64,000 nt of DNA from Sporomusaceae bacterium (GTDB lineage Bacteria > Bacillota > Negativicutes > Sporomusales > UBA7701): assembly GCA_031460455.1 (NCBI GenBank), contig JAVKTQ010000010.1:1-64000 (forward strand). Reading direction: 5' to 3'. The position numbers and the translations under genes were made by a program. The notes below the pieces were generated by a model that made no database searches, had not been told where the DNA came from, and saw nothing but the letters and a program-made list of their open reading frames with translations. This document shows, in pieces, positions 49,528-57,151 of this stretch (position 1 is the first letter of the stretch; each line of letters opens with the position of its first letter).

Positions 49528-50576
49528 CGGAACAGCACCTGCTCGGCGCTGAACCCCGGTCCCAGGGCCAGCATGATGCCATATTGATCCTGGGGCGGCG
49601 TCGCGCGCATAAACCGCTCCAGCACGAACAGCACCGAGGCGCTGGACATGTTGCCGTACTCGGCCAGCACCTCATAGGCCGCCGCCAGCGCCGCCGCCGG
49701 CAGACCGAGGCTGTCGGCGTAGGCGTCGAGGACCTTGGCGCCGCCAGGGTGGACGACGTAGTGGACGATATCCCGGCGCGTCAGCCCCCATTCGCGGCAG
49801 GCGTCGGCCGCCAAACCGGGCAGGTATTGGCGGACGAAGGCGGGGATGTCGCGGGAGAAGCGCACCTTGAGGCCGGTGTCGATAACGTCCCAGCCCATAA
49901 TATCCTCGGTGTCCGCAAATAGTGTGCTGCGGGCACCCAGCAGCTCCGGCCCCTCGCCGTCGGCCGTTATCACGGCGGCAGCCGCGCCGTCGGCGAAGAT
50001 GCCCGCCCCTACCAGATTCGATTTGGAAAAATCGTTCCGCTGAAAGGTGAGGCTGCAGAGCTCGGCCGCCACCAGCAGCACTGCGCGGCCGGGCACGGCC
50101 GCGGCCAGCTCCGCCGCCCTGGCCAGCCCCGTCACCCCGCCGGCGCAGCCCAGGCCCCACACCGGCAGGCGGGCGGCATTAGGCGAGATACCCAGCCGCT
50201 GGATGAGTTTGGCGTCGATGGTCGGCGTGGTGATGCCGGTGGAGGAGACGAAAACGACCAGCCCCACGTCGCCCGGAGCAACGCCGGCGCGCGCTAAGGC
50301 CTGCGTCGCGGCGGCGGCCGCCAGCTCTAGGGCAATCTCGCCGTAAAGAAGATTAGCCTCGGCGAAGGAGTGCCCGGTCGCGTACCAGGCCAGCGGCTGG
50401 GCGAGGTGGCGCTTGGCGATGCAGGCGTTGTCGAACACCGGCAGCAGACGCTCCAGATGCTCGAGCCTATCCTGGAAGAGGGAGGCGGCAAATTCCTTGA
50501 TATCCTGCTGGCGGACGGCGTAAGGCGGCACAGCCAGCCCCACTGCCCGCACCCTCGGTCCGGACACGAAAACCAC
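49521..50576 (-). CDS. bpsA: Type III polyketide synthase (BpsA/chalcone synthase-like)
   Basis: A 351-residue thiolase-fold enzyme of normal length. The catalytic triad is visible: Cys in WGLGCAGGVTG, His in VVHPGGAKV and Asn in EYGNMSSAS. It should extend a fatty acyl-CoA with malonyl units to alkylpyrones or alkylresorcinols, membrane-active lipids. It starts with GTG; 50576 is given, but a GTG at 50567 has a better-spaced GGGGTGG site. It forms a two-gene operon with the methyltransferase. Confidence 0.92.
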   Translation of the reverse strand: MVFVSGPRVRAVGLAVPPYAVRQQDIKEFAASLFQDRLEHLERLLPVFDNACIAKRHLAQPLAWYATGHSFAEANLLYGEIALELAAAAATQALARAGVAPGDVGLVVFVSSTGITTPTIDAKLIQRLGISPNAARLPVWGLGCAGGVTGLARAAELAAAVPGRAVLLVAAELCSLTFQRNDFSKSNLVGAGIFADGAAAAVITADGEGPELLGARSTLFADTEDIMGWDVIDTGLKVRFSRDIPAFVRQYLPGLAADACREWGLTRRDIVHYVVHPGGAKVLDAYADSLGLPAAALAAAYEVLAEYGNMSSASVLFVLERFMRATPPQDQYGIMLALGPGFSAEQVLFRW

Positions 50577-50647
50577 CCCGTCTCAAAGTGCGTTATCACA
50601 CCTTATGTGACGGAGCGGCAAAAAATTACTCTACCGGTCGCGGCGTT

Positions 50648-51886
50648 CTATTCTGCCAGCGTCGCGGCCGCCTCGCCGGCCGGCAGCTCCTGGACCGTCT
50701 TTAGCTTGCGTTCGATTGTGCGCGACTTCTGGGCCGCCGTCTCGATGGAGTTGGAAGCCTCCTGTAGCTTCTTCTGGGTCTTCTCAAGCATCTCTCCGAA
50801 GCGGCCGAACTCGGTTTTTACCGCCCCCAACAGCGCCCACACCTCGCTGGAGCGTTTTTCCACCGCCAGCGTTTTGAAGCCCATCTGCAGGCTGCTGAGC
50901 AGCGCCGTCAACGTTGTCGGGCCGGTTATCATCACCCGGTAGTCCCGCTGCAGCGTATCGCACAGGCCGGGCCGGCGCAGCACCTCGGCGAACAGCCCCT
51001 CCACCGGCAGGAAGAGGATGGCGAAATCGGTGGTGTGGGGCGGGTCGATGTATTTTTCCCGGATGGTCTTGGCCTCGGCCTTAATCCTGGCCTCCAGGCA
51101 GCGGGCAGCGTCTTCGGCAGCCACCGGGTTGGCCTGCTCCTGGGCGTCCATGAGCCGCTGGTAGTCCTCCTGGGGAAACTTGGCGTCGATCGGCAGCCAC
51201 ACCGTTCCCTCGCTTTTGTCCCGGCCGGGCAGGCGGATGGCAAACTCCACCCGCTCGGCGCTGCCCGGCTTGGTGGCCACGTTGCGGGCGTACTGCTCGA
51301 CAGTCATTACCTGCTCCAGCAGGCTCTGCAGATGGATCTCCCCCCAAATGCCACGGGTTTTGACGTTGGTGAGTACCCGTTTAAGGTCGCCCACCCCTGA
51401 GGCCAGCGTCTGCATCTCGCCCAGCCCTTTGTGGACAAGCTCGAGCCGCTCGCTCACCAGGCGGAAAGACTCGCCCAGTCGTTTTTCGAGGGTGGCGTGC
51501 AGCTTCTCGTCCACCGTCGTCCGCATCTCTTCCAACTGCTTGTTGTTGTCCGCCTGCAGCAGCTTCAGCCGCTCCTCCACCGTCTCCCGCAGCCGTTCCA
51601 GTTTCTGCTCGTTGCTCTGGGTGAGCGCGAGAAGCTGCCGGGAAAAGGTCTCCATATGCCCGGCCTGGAGAGTGGCAATCTCGGCCATGCGGGCCTGCAC
51701 CGAATCGCCAAACTGGCGCAGGGCATCGCCATTCTCGCGGCGGCTGAGCGCGATTTCCTCTTTCACCGTTCTCTCCAGCCGTTCCTGGCCCTCCTGGCCG
51801 CTGCGGCCGCGGGCCAGCGCGAAGGCGCCCAGGGCAAGCACGGCGATATTAAGTCCCAGGGAAATAAGCAACAGCGTTTCCGGCAT
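50648..51886 (-). CDS. rmuC: DNA recombination protein RmuC
   Basis: A 412-residue protein. An N-terminal membrane helix (LLISLGLNIAVLALGAFALA) is followed by a long coiled coil (about residues 30-170) and the conserved RmuC core, with KTRGIWGEIHLQSLLEQ, LPIDAKFPQEDYQRL and TPF-like ILFLPVEGLFAEVLRR. RmuC limits inversions at repeats and is a predicted nuclease of the restriction endonuclease-like fold. GGGGGG lies before the ATG. It is a single gene. Confidence 0.93.
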   Translation of the reverse strand: MPETLLLISLGLNIAVLALGAFALARGRSGQEGQERLERTVKEEIALSRRENGDALRQFGDSVQARMAEIATLQAGHMETFSRQLLALTQSNEQKLERLRETVEERLKLLQADNNKQLEEMRTTVDEKLHATLEKRLGESFRLVSERLELVHKGLGEMQTLASGVGDLKRVLTNVKTRGIWGEIHLQSLLEQVMTVEQYARNVATKPGSAERVEFAIRLPGRDKSEGTVWLPIDAKFPQEDYQRLMDAQEQANPVAAEDAARCLEARIKAEAKTIREKYIDPPHTTDFAILFLPVEGLFAEVLRRPGLCDTLQRDYRVMITGPTTLTALLSSLQMGFKTLAVEKRSSEVWALLGAVKTEFGRFGEMLEKTQKKLQEASNSIETAAQKSRTIERKLKTVQELPAGEAAATLAE

Positions 51887-51965
51887 AAGTCAGCCCCCCA
51901 GCCAAACATTTGTTCTAGTATTATTTCCCCTCCAGACCGGCTTTTCCTTCATGCGGGCGAAACAA

Positions 51966-51996
51966 AAAGACTTGCGGCGGCAGCCGCAAGTCTTTG
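51966..51996 (-). terminator. Rho-independent terminator after the LolA-like gene
   Basis: AAAGACTTGCGG / CCGCAAGTCTTT hairpin just after the stop codon at 52004, between two minus-strand genes. Confidence 0.82.
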
Positions 51997-52003
51997 CGAG
52001 GCG

Positions 52004-52558
52004 TCAAAACCCCATGGAAAACTTCTTGTAGCCCTCCGGCACCTCGAACAGGACGGGATCGGGCTCGCCGACCTTGATATTCCGGTACTCCTGCCACCAC
52101 GAGCCGTCTTCGGCTGCTGTCTTGACCGGCAGCAGGGAGTCTTTCGCCAGCCACTGCAGGAAGGTGTGGCGCTTGCCGTCGGTCTGGACGGTAATGCGGT
52201 ACTTGTCGGCCGCCACGCCGTTGACAGCCTCGCTGCCGAGCAGCGTCCTCTCGACCTCGCCGGCCGCCGGTTCCGAACTGGGCACGATGTTTTCCGGCCG
52301 GAAGGTCTGCTCCATGAACATTTTCTCGCTCGGCATCAGCAGCCAGACGACCTTCTTGTCCATCCGGGTGATGGTCGCCATCCCCGCAGCTTCAAAGCGC
52401 ATTTTCTCCCCGGAAACAAAGATTTTTCCCTGCATGGTCTGCTTGCCGTGGGCGGAGACGATGTCAGCGCTGAAACCCTGGGCAGCCAGCGCCACAGTCA
52501 TCGTGCCGCACAGCAGCGCCGCCGCCAGTATCAGGCATACCCAAAAACGAAACTTCAT
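52004..52558 (-). CDS. Exported LolA-like protein (DUF4412)
   Basis: A 184-residue protein with a signal peptide (FWVCLILAAALLCGTMTVALA). The mature part is a run of beta strands of the LolA/LppX type (GFSADIVSAHGKQTMQGKIF, KMRFEAAGMATITRMDKKVV). Such proteins carry lipids or lipoproteins across the periplasm. DUF4412 is the family I recall; the exact cargo is unknown. The ATG at 52558 is chosen because AGGGGG is too close to the first ATG. It supports an outer membrane. Confidence 0.8.
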   Translation of the reverse strand: MKFRFWVCLILAAALLCGTMTVALAAQGFSADIVSAHGKQTMQGKIFVSGEKMRFEAAGMATITRMDKKVVWLLMPSEKMFMEQTFRPENIVPSSEPAAGEVERTLLGSEAVNGVAADKYRITVQTDGKRHTFLQWLAKDSLLPVKTAAEDGSWWQEYRNIKVGEPDPVLFEVPEGYKKFSMGF

Positions 52559-52798
52559 TCTGATCATCCCCCTGAAGTAGTGCTATATATGGGAAAGTTC
52601 GGTAACACAGGTTAATTCCCTGCCGACGCCGCAGAAAAAGGGCGGATTTACGCCTGCTAACGGATAGCCGCCTTGCCGCCGGCTCATATTAATCGTGAAG
52701 GAGGTCGGGACACTGCCCGAGGAACGGACCATCATCGCCAGCTTCTCCTCCGGCAGCAGAGCCCGAACGGCCGCCACAGATCGCAAATAGACCAGGGG

Positions 52799-52972
52799 GT
52801 GTTTCTGATCAATAAGCCATCGATAAACCAGGAGTACGGACCTAACAATCCCGAACCGCTGGCCATGAAAGACTCGGCCTTGGTGCGCGATCCCTCCCGT
52901 GATTCGCTGCACGCCGCCCTCGAATACATCGACGGCGCCAGCAACGCAGCCGCGCACCGCCCCGAGCAGTAG
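52799..52972 (+). CDS. Small hypothetical protein, about 57 residues
   Basis: A plus-strand frame with natural-looking composition (INKPSINQEYGPNNPEPLA, SLHAALEYIDGASNAAA). A good terminator starts eight bases after its stop, which supports a real plus-strand gene. The start is unsure: GTG at 52799 has AGGGG too close, and a perfect AAGGAGGT at 52698 lies far upstream, before another short frame. No family is recognised. Confidence 0.45.
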   Translation: MFLINKPSINQEYGPNNPEPLAMKDSALVRDPSRDSLHAALEYIDGASNAAAHRPEQ

Positions 52973-52979
52973 CCACAGG

Positions 52980-53014
52980 AGAGCGGCGGACATCCACCGC
53001 CGCTCTTTCTTTAT
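52980..53014 (+). terminator. Rho-independent terminator after the small plus-strand gene
   Basis: GAGCGGCGG / CCGCCGCTC hairpin followed by TTTCTTTAT. Confidence 0.88.
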
Positions 53015-53166
53015 CCCCTTGGCCGCATGATGCGGCGATTAAAAATCAACGGAAAGTTGTTTTTTCCATAAATAATCTTTTTTTGGACAAATGTTGCAGG
53101 AATTATGTCATTTATAGCGAATGATGTCTGTTACCAACAAATTTTTCCGTCGGAAGGAGGGAGAAA

Positions 53167-53613
53167 GTGTACGACCAAATCCGCGGCCCATCGAGGGTTG
53201 CAAGGCTGAAAAAACGCAAAGGCGGCGGCACGCTCCGCTTTGCCGGCAAAGCGGTCTTCAGTCTGACGGTCGCCCTTGTTCTGACCCTGATGATTCCCGC
53301 CGTTCCCGATCTTCATAACCCCTTCGCCCCAGGGATTTTCTCCGTATCCGGGCATCAGCAGCCCCCGCCGGCGCCTCCGAAGATCGAATACGCGGTCGTT
53401 TATGTGAGCGGCGCCGTCGCCACTCCCGGGGTGGTAAAAGTCCCGATGGGAACCAAGGTAGCCGATATCGTCCAGTTGGCAGGCGGGCTAGCCGCCGGCG
53501 CCGACGCCGCCAAGCTCGATCTGGCCAAACCGGTCAAAGACGGCATGCATATCCACGTCGACAAAACAATAACCCCGACAAAACCAGCACCCCCACAGGT
53601 TAAGAAAAGATAA
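53167..53613 (+). CDS. SLBB-domain protein resembling the ComEA N-terminal half
   Basis: A 148-residue protein. A basic N-terminus is followed by one membrane helix (AGKAVFSLTVALVLTLMI), a proline-rich spacer, and an SLBB domain at about residues 76-132 (VVYVSGAVATPGVVKVPMG, DIVQLAGGLA). This is the order found in ComEA, the competence DNA receptor, but the DNA-binding helix-hairpin-helix part is absent and the protein ends in a short Lys/Pro tail. It may bind a polysaccharide or other ligand instead. The start is a GTG after GGAAGGAGGG. It is a single gene with a terminator. Confidence 0.8.
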   Translation: MYDQIRGPSRVARLKKRKGGGTLRFAGKAVFSLTVALVLTLMIPAVPDLHNPFAPGIFSVSGHQQPPPAPPKIEYAVVYVSGAVATPGVVKVPMGTKVADIVQLAGGLAAGADAAKLDLAKPVKDGMHIHVDKTITPTKPAPPQVKKR

Positions 53614-53650
53614 GAACGGATCGGCCAAAAGCCAATCCGTTCTTTTGTTT
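53612..53650 (+). terminator. Rho-independent terminator after the SLBB gene
   Basis: AAGAACGGAT / AATCCGTTCTT arms followed by TTGTTTG, overlapping the stop codon. Confidence 0.85.
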
Positions 53651-53691
53651 GACTATCGCTTTGCAGGCGGGGGCTTATCAACGGCCGAGAA

Positions 53692-54642
53692 TCACAGCCG
53701 CCCCGACAGCCACAGAAACTGGATGGGGTATATCACCAACAGATACACGGCGGTCGTGAGCACGAAGGCGGCCATCGTGATGTGGACGTTGAGACGGTGG
53801 AGCTTGACCGCAACCACCGAAAAAATAGCAGTGGGTGTGCTGGCCGTTATCAGCAGGGTGTTGATCGCCACAGGGTCGCTGAGCACCAGCATGCCGATTA
53901 CGTAGGACAGGGCGGGCGTAATGACAAATTTGATGACGTTGAGGTCGAGGATGCCGAGCCAATACTGACGCATCTCGCGGAAGTCAACGGAATGGCCCAC
54001 CGGGATGAGCGACATCCATGCGCCGATATGCACGAGGGGGTCGAAGATCGCCCCCGCCCAGGCAGGCCTGGGCACACCGCTGTAATAGAGCCATGCCCCC
54101 ACGAACAGACCGAGAGCAGGCAACTGGTTGCGGCTAAACACCACGGAAAGCACCGACACCCGTTCGCCGCCCGCCTGACCGCCCCTGGCCGCGTACCATC
54201 CCGCCAGCGGGAAACAGATCAGGAAAAGGTAGAGGGTCCCGAGCAGCGTTATCAACTGCACATAGGCAAAACCGGTCTCCCCGTAAATGATGAACGCCGA
54301 TATTCCCCCGAGGGTGAGGGTGTTGGACATCGTCGCCGCCATGACGTAACTGCCCTGGTCGAGGCTGTCGGTATATTTTGTTCTGGCGCGGAAAAAAGCC
54401 AGCACGCCGGGAATGACACTGAGCACGATGCCGAGAACAGGCAGCCAGATAAGCTCCGCGTCGAGCCGCGTCGCCCAGAAGCCGAGCAATGCGAGAACAG
54501 GATAGATGAGCATGAGCCCAAGTGTCATCATCCGCTGGAAGAAATCGTCGTCCAGCCTCGTCTGCCGGCGGCACATATAGCCGACTGCCAGCGGCAGCAG
54601 CAGATCGAAAAAGAAATAAACTACTTTAGCGCCGATATCCAT
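53692..54642 (-). CDS. AEC family transporter (auxin efflux carrier-like)
   Basis: A 316-residue protein with about ten membrane helices in two five-helix halves, as in the AEC family. Typical parts are YPVLALLGFWATRL, ATMSNTLTLGGISAF and the C-terminal STPTAIFSVVAV. Bacterial members move malate, malonate and other organic acids; the substrate is unknown. Its only close neighbour is a small protein gene upstream on the same strand, 78 bases away. Confidence 0.9.
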   Translation of the reverse strand: MDIGAKVVYFFFDLLLPLAVGYMCRRQTRLDDDFFQRMMTLGLMLIYPVLALLGFWATRLDAELIWLPVLGIVLSVIPGVLAFFRARTKYTDSLDQGSYVMAATMSNTLTLGGISAFIIYGETGFAYVQLITLLGTLYLFLICFPLAGWYAARGGQAGGERVSVLSVVFSRNQLPALGLFVGAWLYYSGVPRPAWAGAIFDPLVHIGAWMSLIPVGHSVDFREMRQYWLGILDLNVIKFVITPALSYVIGMLVLSDPVAINTLLITASTPTAIFSVVAVKLHRLNVHITMAAFVLTTAVYLLVIYPIQFLWLSGRL

Positions 54643-54720
54643 GCGGGCGAAAGTTCCCCTTCCCTGGTCACCAGTATCGACCCATTATCCCGTCGCGGCT
54701 GACGCAGCCGCGGCAGGCGT

Positions 54721-54948
54721 CTAGCCCCCCTGCTCGCGCAGGCTGGCGATAATCTCGTCGATCTCCGCCTTGTAATGCGACGGAGCATATACCGCCCCCC
54801 AGCCCTTCTGAGTCTGGAACAGGCCGTCATAGGCGGCGTCGTAGTACGACTTGAGGACGTGGGGAATCTGACGCTCGGCGAAAATCTCCGCCAGCAGTTG
54901 CGCCTCGAACTGGTTGTCGACAACCGCGATCTTCTCATAACCTTCCAT
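54721..54948 (-). CDS. Small DUF2007-like putative signalling protein
   Basis: A 75-residue protein. The N-terminal half, EKIAVVDNQFEAQLLAEIFAERQIPHVLKS, has the beta-alpha-beta pattern of DUF2007-type putative signal-transducing proteins, which contain a ferredoxin-like fold. The second half ends in a helix (YKAEIDEIIASLREQG). Function is not known. AAGGAGG lies before the ATG. Confidence 0.7.
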   Translation of the reverse strand: MEGYEKIAVVDNQFEAQLLAEIFAERQIPHVLKSYYDAAYDGLFQTQKGWGAVYAPSHYKAEIDEIIASLREQGG

Positions 54949-54993
54949 CCGCCGACCTCCTTCCGTCTGGTTTAATTATACCAGACCGACGGC

Positions 54994-55050
54994 GGAAAAA
55001 AACCGGGAAACGGAAAAGCCCGCCATATGGCGGGCTTTTCCGTTTCCCGG
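54994..55050 (-). terminator. Long perfect-hairpin terminator after the NlpC/P60 gene
   Basis: A 48-base perfect palindrome: CCGGGAAACGGAAAAGCCCG and its complement around CATATG. On the minus strand it is followed by seven T residues. Confidence 0.93.
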
Positions 55051-55057
55051 CGGACGA

Positions 55058-55666
55058 TTAGTAGCGGCGGGCGCCGATATACCGCTGCGCGTAGTACGCC
55101 TCGTCCAGCTTGGAGATTGTGACCTCTTTGGCGCCCGAGCTGGCATGGAGAAATTTGCCGTCGCCCATATAGAACCCGACATGGGAAGCACCCGGTTTAT
55201 AGGTGGTAAAGAAGACCAGATCGCCGACCTGCAGGCTGGACTTTTCCACCGGCGACCCGGCGGCGAACTGCTCGGCGGCCGTGCGGGGAATCGCGATACC
55301 GTTCTGCTTCATGACATACTGCGTAAAGCCGGAGCAGTCGAACCCGGCCGGGGTCGCGCCGCCCCAGACATAAGGTACGCCCATATACTTCTGCCCGGTC
55401 GCGATGATCGCATTCCGGTCCGCAGTCGTCGCCGGCGTCGTACCAACGCCGAGAACCTTGCCGATGTCCGTGCCGCCGCCGTCGGAGCCGCCCAGCAGTT
55501 TGCCGAACAGCAATCCGAGCAGGATGTTGAGCAGCCCGCTGCCGCCGCTATCCTTGCCCAACAGGTCGGAAAGCGGCGCGGCATGGGCGACGGTCGCCGG
55601 CGCGAACAGGGTGAAGCTCATCGTCAGCAACAGGAGCAGGACGACGGAGAATTTGTAACGGTTCAT
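55058..55666 (-). CDS. NlpC/P60 family cell-wall hydrolase, exported
   Basis: A 202-residue protein with a signal peptide that ends ATVAHAA. A Gly/Leu-rich linker (about residues 30-75) is followed by an NlpC/P60 domain. The catalytic Cys is in PAGFDCSGFTQYVM, and the His residues are in GASHVGFYMG and KFLHASS. It should cut peptide stems of peptidoglycan, typically the gamma-D-Glu to diamino acid bond. There is no separate wall-binding repeat. GAGGGG lies before the ATG. It is a single gene with a strong terminator. Confidence 0.93.
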   Translation of the reverse strand: MNRYKFSVVLLLLLTMSFTLFAPATVAHAAPLSDLLGKDSGGSGLLNILLGLLFGKLLGGSDGGGTDIGKVLGVGTTPATTADRNAIIATGQKYMGVPYVWGGATPAGFDCSGFTQYVMKQNGIAIPRTAAEQFAAGSPVEKSSLQVGDLVFFTTYKPGASHVGFYMGDGKFLHASSGAKEVTISKLDEAYYAQRYIGARRY

Positions 55667-55763
55667 ATCCCGACCCCTCTTTCAGTACAAATTTGATCCG
55701 GCCTCAGCCGGCAGCAATCATTATACCACACGTAAATATATTATGTAAATTAATTCACCGCAA

Positions 55764-55807
55764 ATAAAGCCCGTCTACCGGCACAATGGGTCGGAAACGG
55801 GCTTTAT
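55764..55807 (-). terminator. Inverted repeat, possible terminator after the HD-GYP gene
   Basis: ATAAAGCCCGT / ACGGGCTTTAT arms with a 22-base loop. The T-run is weak. It is the first hairpin after the HD-GYP gene beyond repeat copy C. Confidence 0.5.
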
Positions 55808-55836
55808 CAACGCTCTTTTGTAATTCCACAGGCCAA

Positions 55837-55955
55837 GACCGTTCAGAACGCCCCCGATGCAAGGCGGCTCCAAGGGCGCGCTGCGCAGCGTACACGAACG
55901 TACGTAAGCAAGCGCCCGAAGGAACAACGCCGCAGATGGGGTGTTATCAACGGTC
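55837..55955. repeat. Dispersed 120-bp repeat, copy C
   Basis: Inverted with respect to copies A and B. The ends GACCGTTCAGAACGCCCCC and the complement of GACCGTTGATAACACCCC form terminal inverted repeats. It stops two bases before the HD-GYP stop codon, so it forms that gene's 3' untranslated region. Confidence 0.8.
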
Positions 55956-55957
55956 GG

Positions 55958-57025
55958 TTATGCCTGGAGGCAGCGGACGATCTTCTGCTCGGCATTCTCC
56001 CCCAGCTGGATGCATTCGCCGTCGGCCGTCCTGACGGTGAGGCGGTCCCAGGAAATCCAGTCCATGAAGATTACCTCGGCCAGCCGCCCGTCGCTCAGCT
56101 CAACGGTGGAACCTACGAAGTAATCCTTGAGATTGTTGAGGAAGACCGTGCACATCGCGGCATCCAGCTTGTCGAACATGTTCTCGAACAGTGTTTTGAT
56201 GACATGGAAAGGCGTCATCTTGCTGCGGTAAACCCGGTCTGAGGTCATGGCGTCGTAAATGTCGCTGATAGCGATAATCCTGGCGCTCGGCAGAATGTTG
56301 CCGCCCCGCAGGCGCCGCGGGTAGCCGCTACCGTCGAGGCGCTCGTGATGCTGCCGCACCCCTGCGAGCACGTCGCCGGCCAGCACCTTGGCCTTTTTCA
56401 GCATATCGTAGCCGTACGCCGTATGCTGCTGCATCACTTCCATCTCGGCCGGGGTCAGCAGGCCGGGCTTGTTGAGGATTTCCTGCGGCACCAGCGCTTT
56501 GCCGACATCGTGGAGCAGCCCGGCCAGCACCATATCCCGCATCCGTTCGGCGTCGTCGCCCAGCCAGCGGCTGAGAACGCCGGAGATGATGGCCACATTG
56601 ACCGAGTGCTGAAAGGTGTAGTTGTCGGCGTCGCGGAGCGAATGGAGGTACCCTAGCGCTCCCGGCGTCGCCGTCAGGGTGACGAGGGCGTTGTCAGACA
56701 GGTCTTGCATCTGTTTCAGGGGCACTTCCCTGAAATAGCGTATCTCGTCGAATGCGTTCTTTACCAGGGAAACGGTCTGTTCGTATTTGGCGTTGAACAT
56801 CACCCGCTCCGACAGCCGCTTTTCTCTCACCGCGTCGCTCACGGTTTCGTCCTCGAGGATTATGGCACTGTCAAACCCCCAGTTTTCCAGGAGTTTTATT
56901 ATCGCCTCGGTGAGCACGGTGTTCGCGCTCAGCATCACCTTGCCCCGGTCCGACACAGCGTCCGTCCCGAGTATCATCCCCGGTTTGATCTCCGCGACAA
57001 TATACCGCTTATACTTCAGCGCCAC
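55958..57025 (-). CDS. HD-GYP domain protein, cyclic-di-GMP phosphodiesterase type
   Basis: A 355-residue protein. Residues of about 1-110 form an N-terminal domain with the start YIVAEIKPGMILGTDA common in this class. The HD-GYP domain follows with HSVNVAIISG, LLHDVGKALVP, HTAYGYDML and HHERLDGSGYPRRL. The metal-site residues appear intact, so breakdown of cyclic-di-GMP or a related dinucleotide is expected. It starts with GTG at 57025 after AGGGGG. It is soluble and transcribed alone, with repeat copy C as its trailer. Confidence 0.92.
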   Translation of the reverse strand: MALKYKRYIVAEIKPGMILGTDAVSDRGKVMLSANTVLTEAIIKLLENWGFDSAIILEDETVSDAVREKRLSERVMFNAKYEQTVSLVKNAFDEIRYFREVPLKQMQDLSDNALVTLTATPGALGYLHSLRDADNYTFQHSVNVAIISGVLSRWLGDDAERMRDMVLAGLLHDVGKALVPQEILNKPGLLTPAEMEVMQQHTAYGYDMLKKAKVLAGDVLAGVRQHHERLDGSGYPRRLRGGNILPSARIIAISDIYDAMTSDRVYRSKMTPFHVIKTLFENMFDKLDAAMCTVFLNNLKDYFVGSTVELSDGRLAEVIFMDWISWDRLTVRTADGECIQLGENAEQKIVRCLQA

Positions 57026-57151
57026 AGTCTTAGTCCCCCTCGCAACCAACGCCGTGACCAGATGCTCATTTCCAGTATATTTCTAAAAATTGTCCGACAA
57101 TTCCTTCACCGACATGATAATTTTCGCTATAGCGCTTTGTCGTCGGCCACC

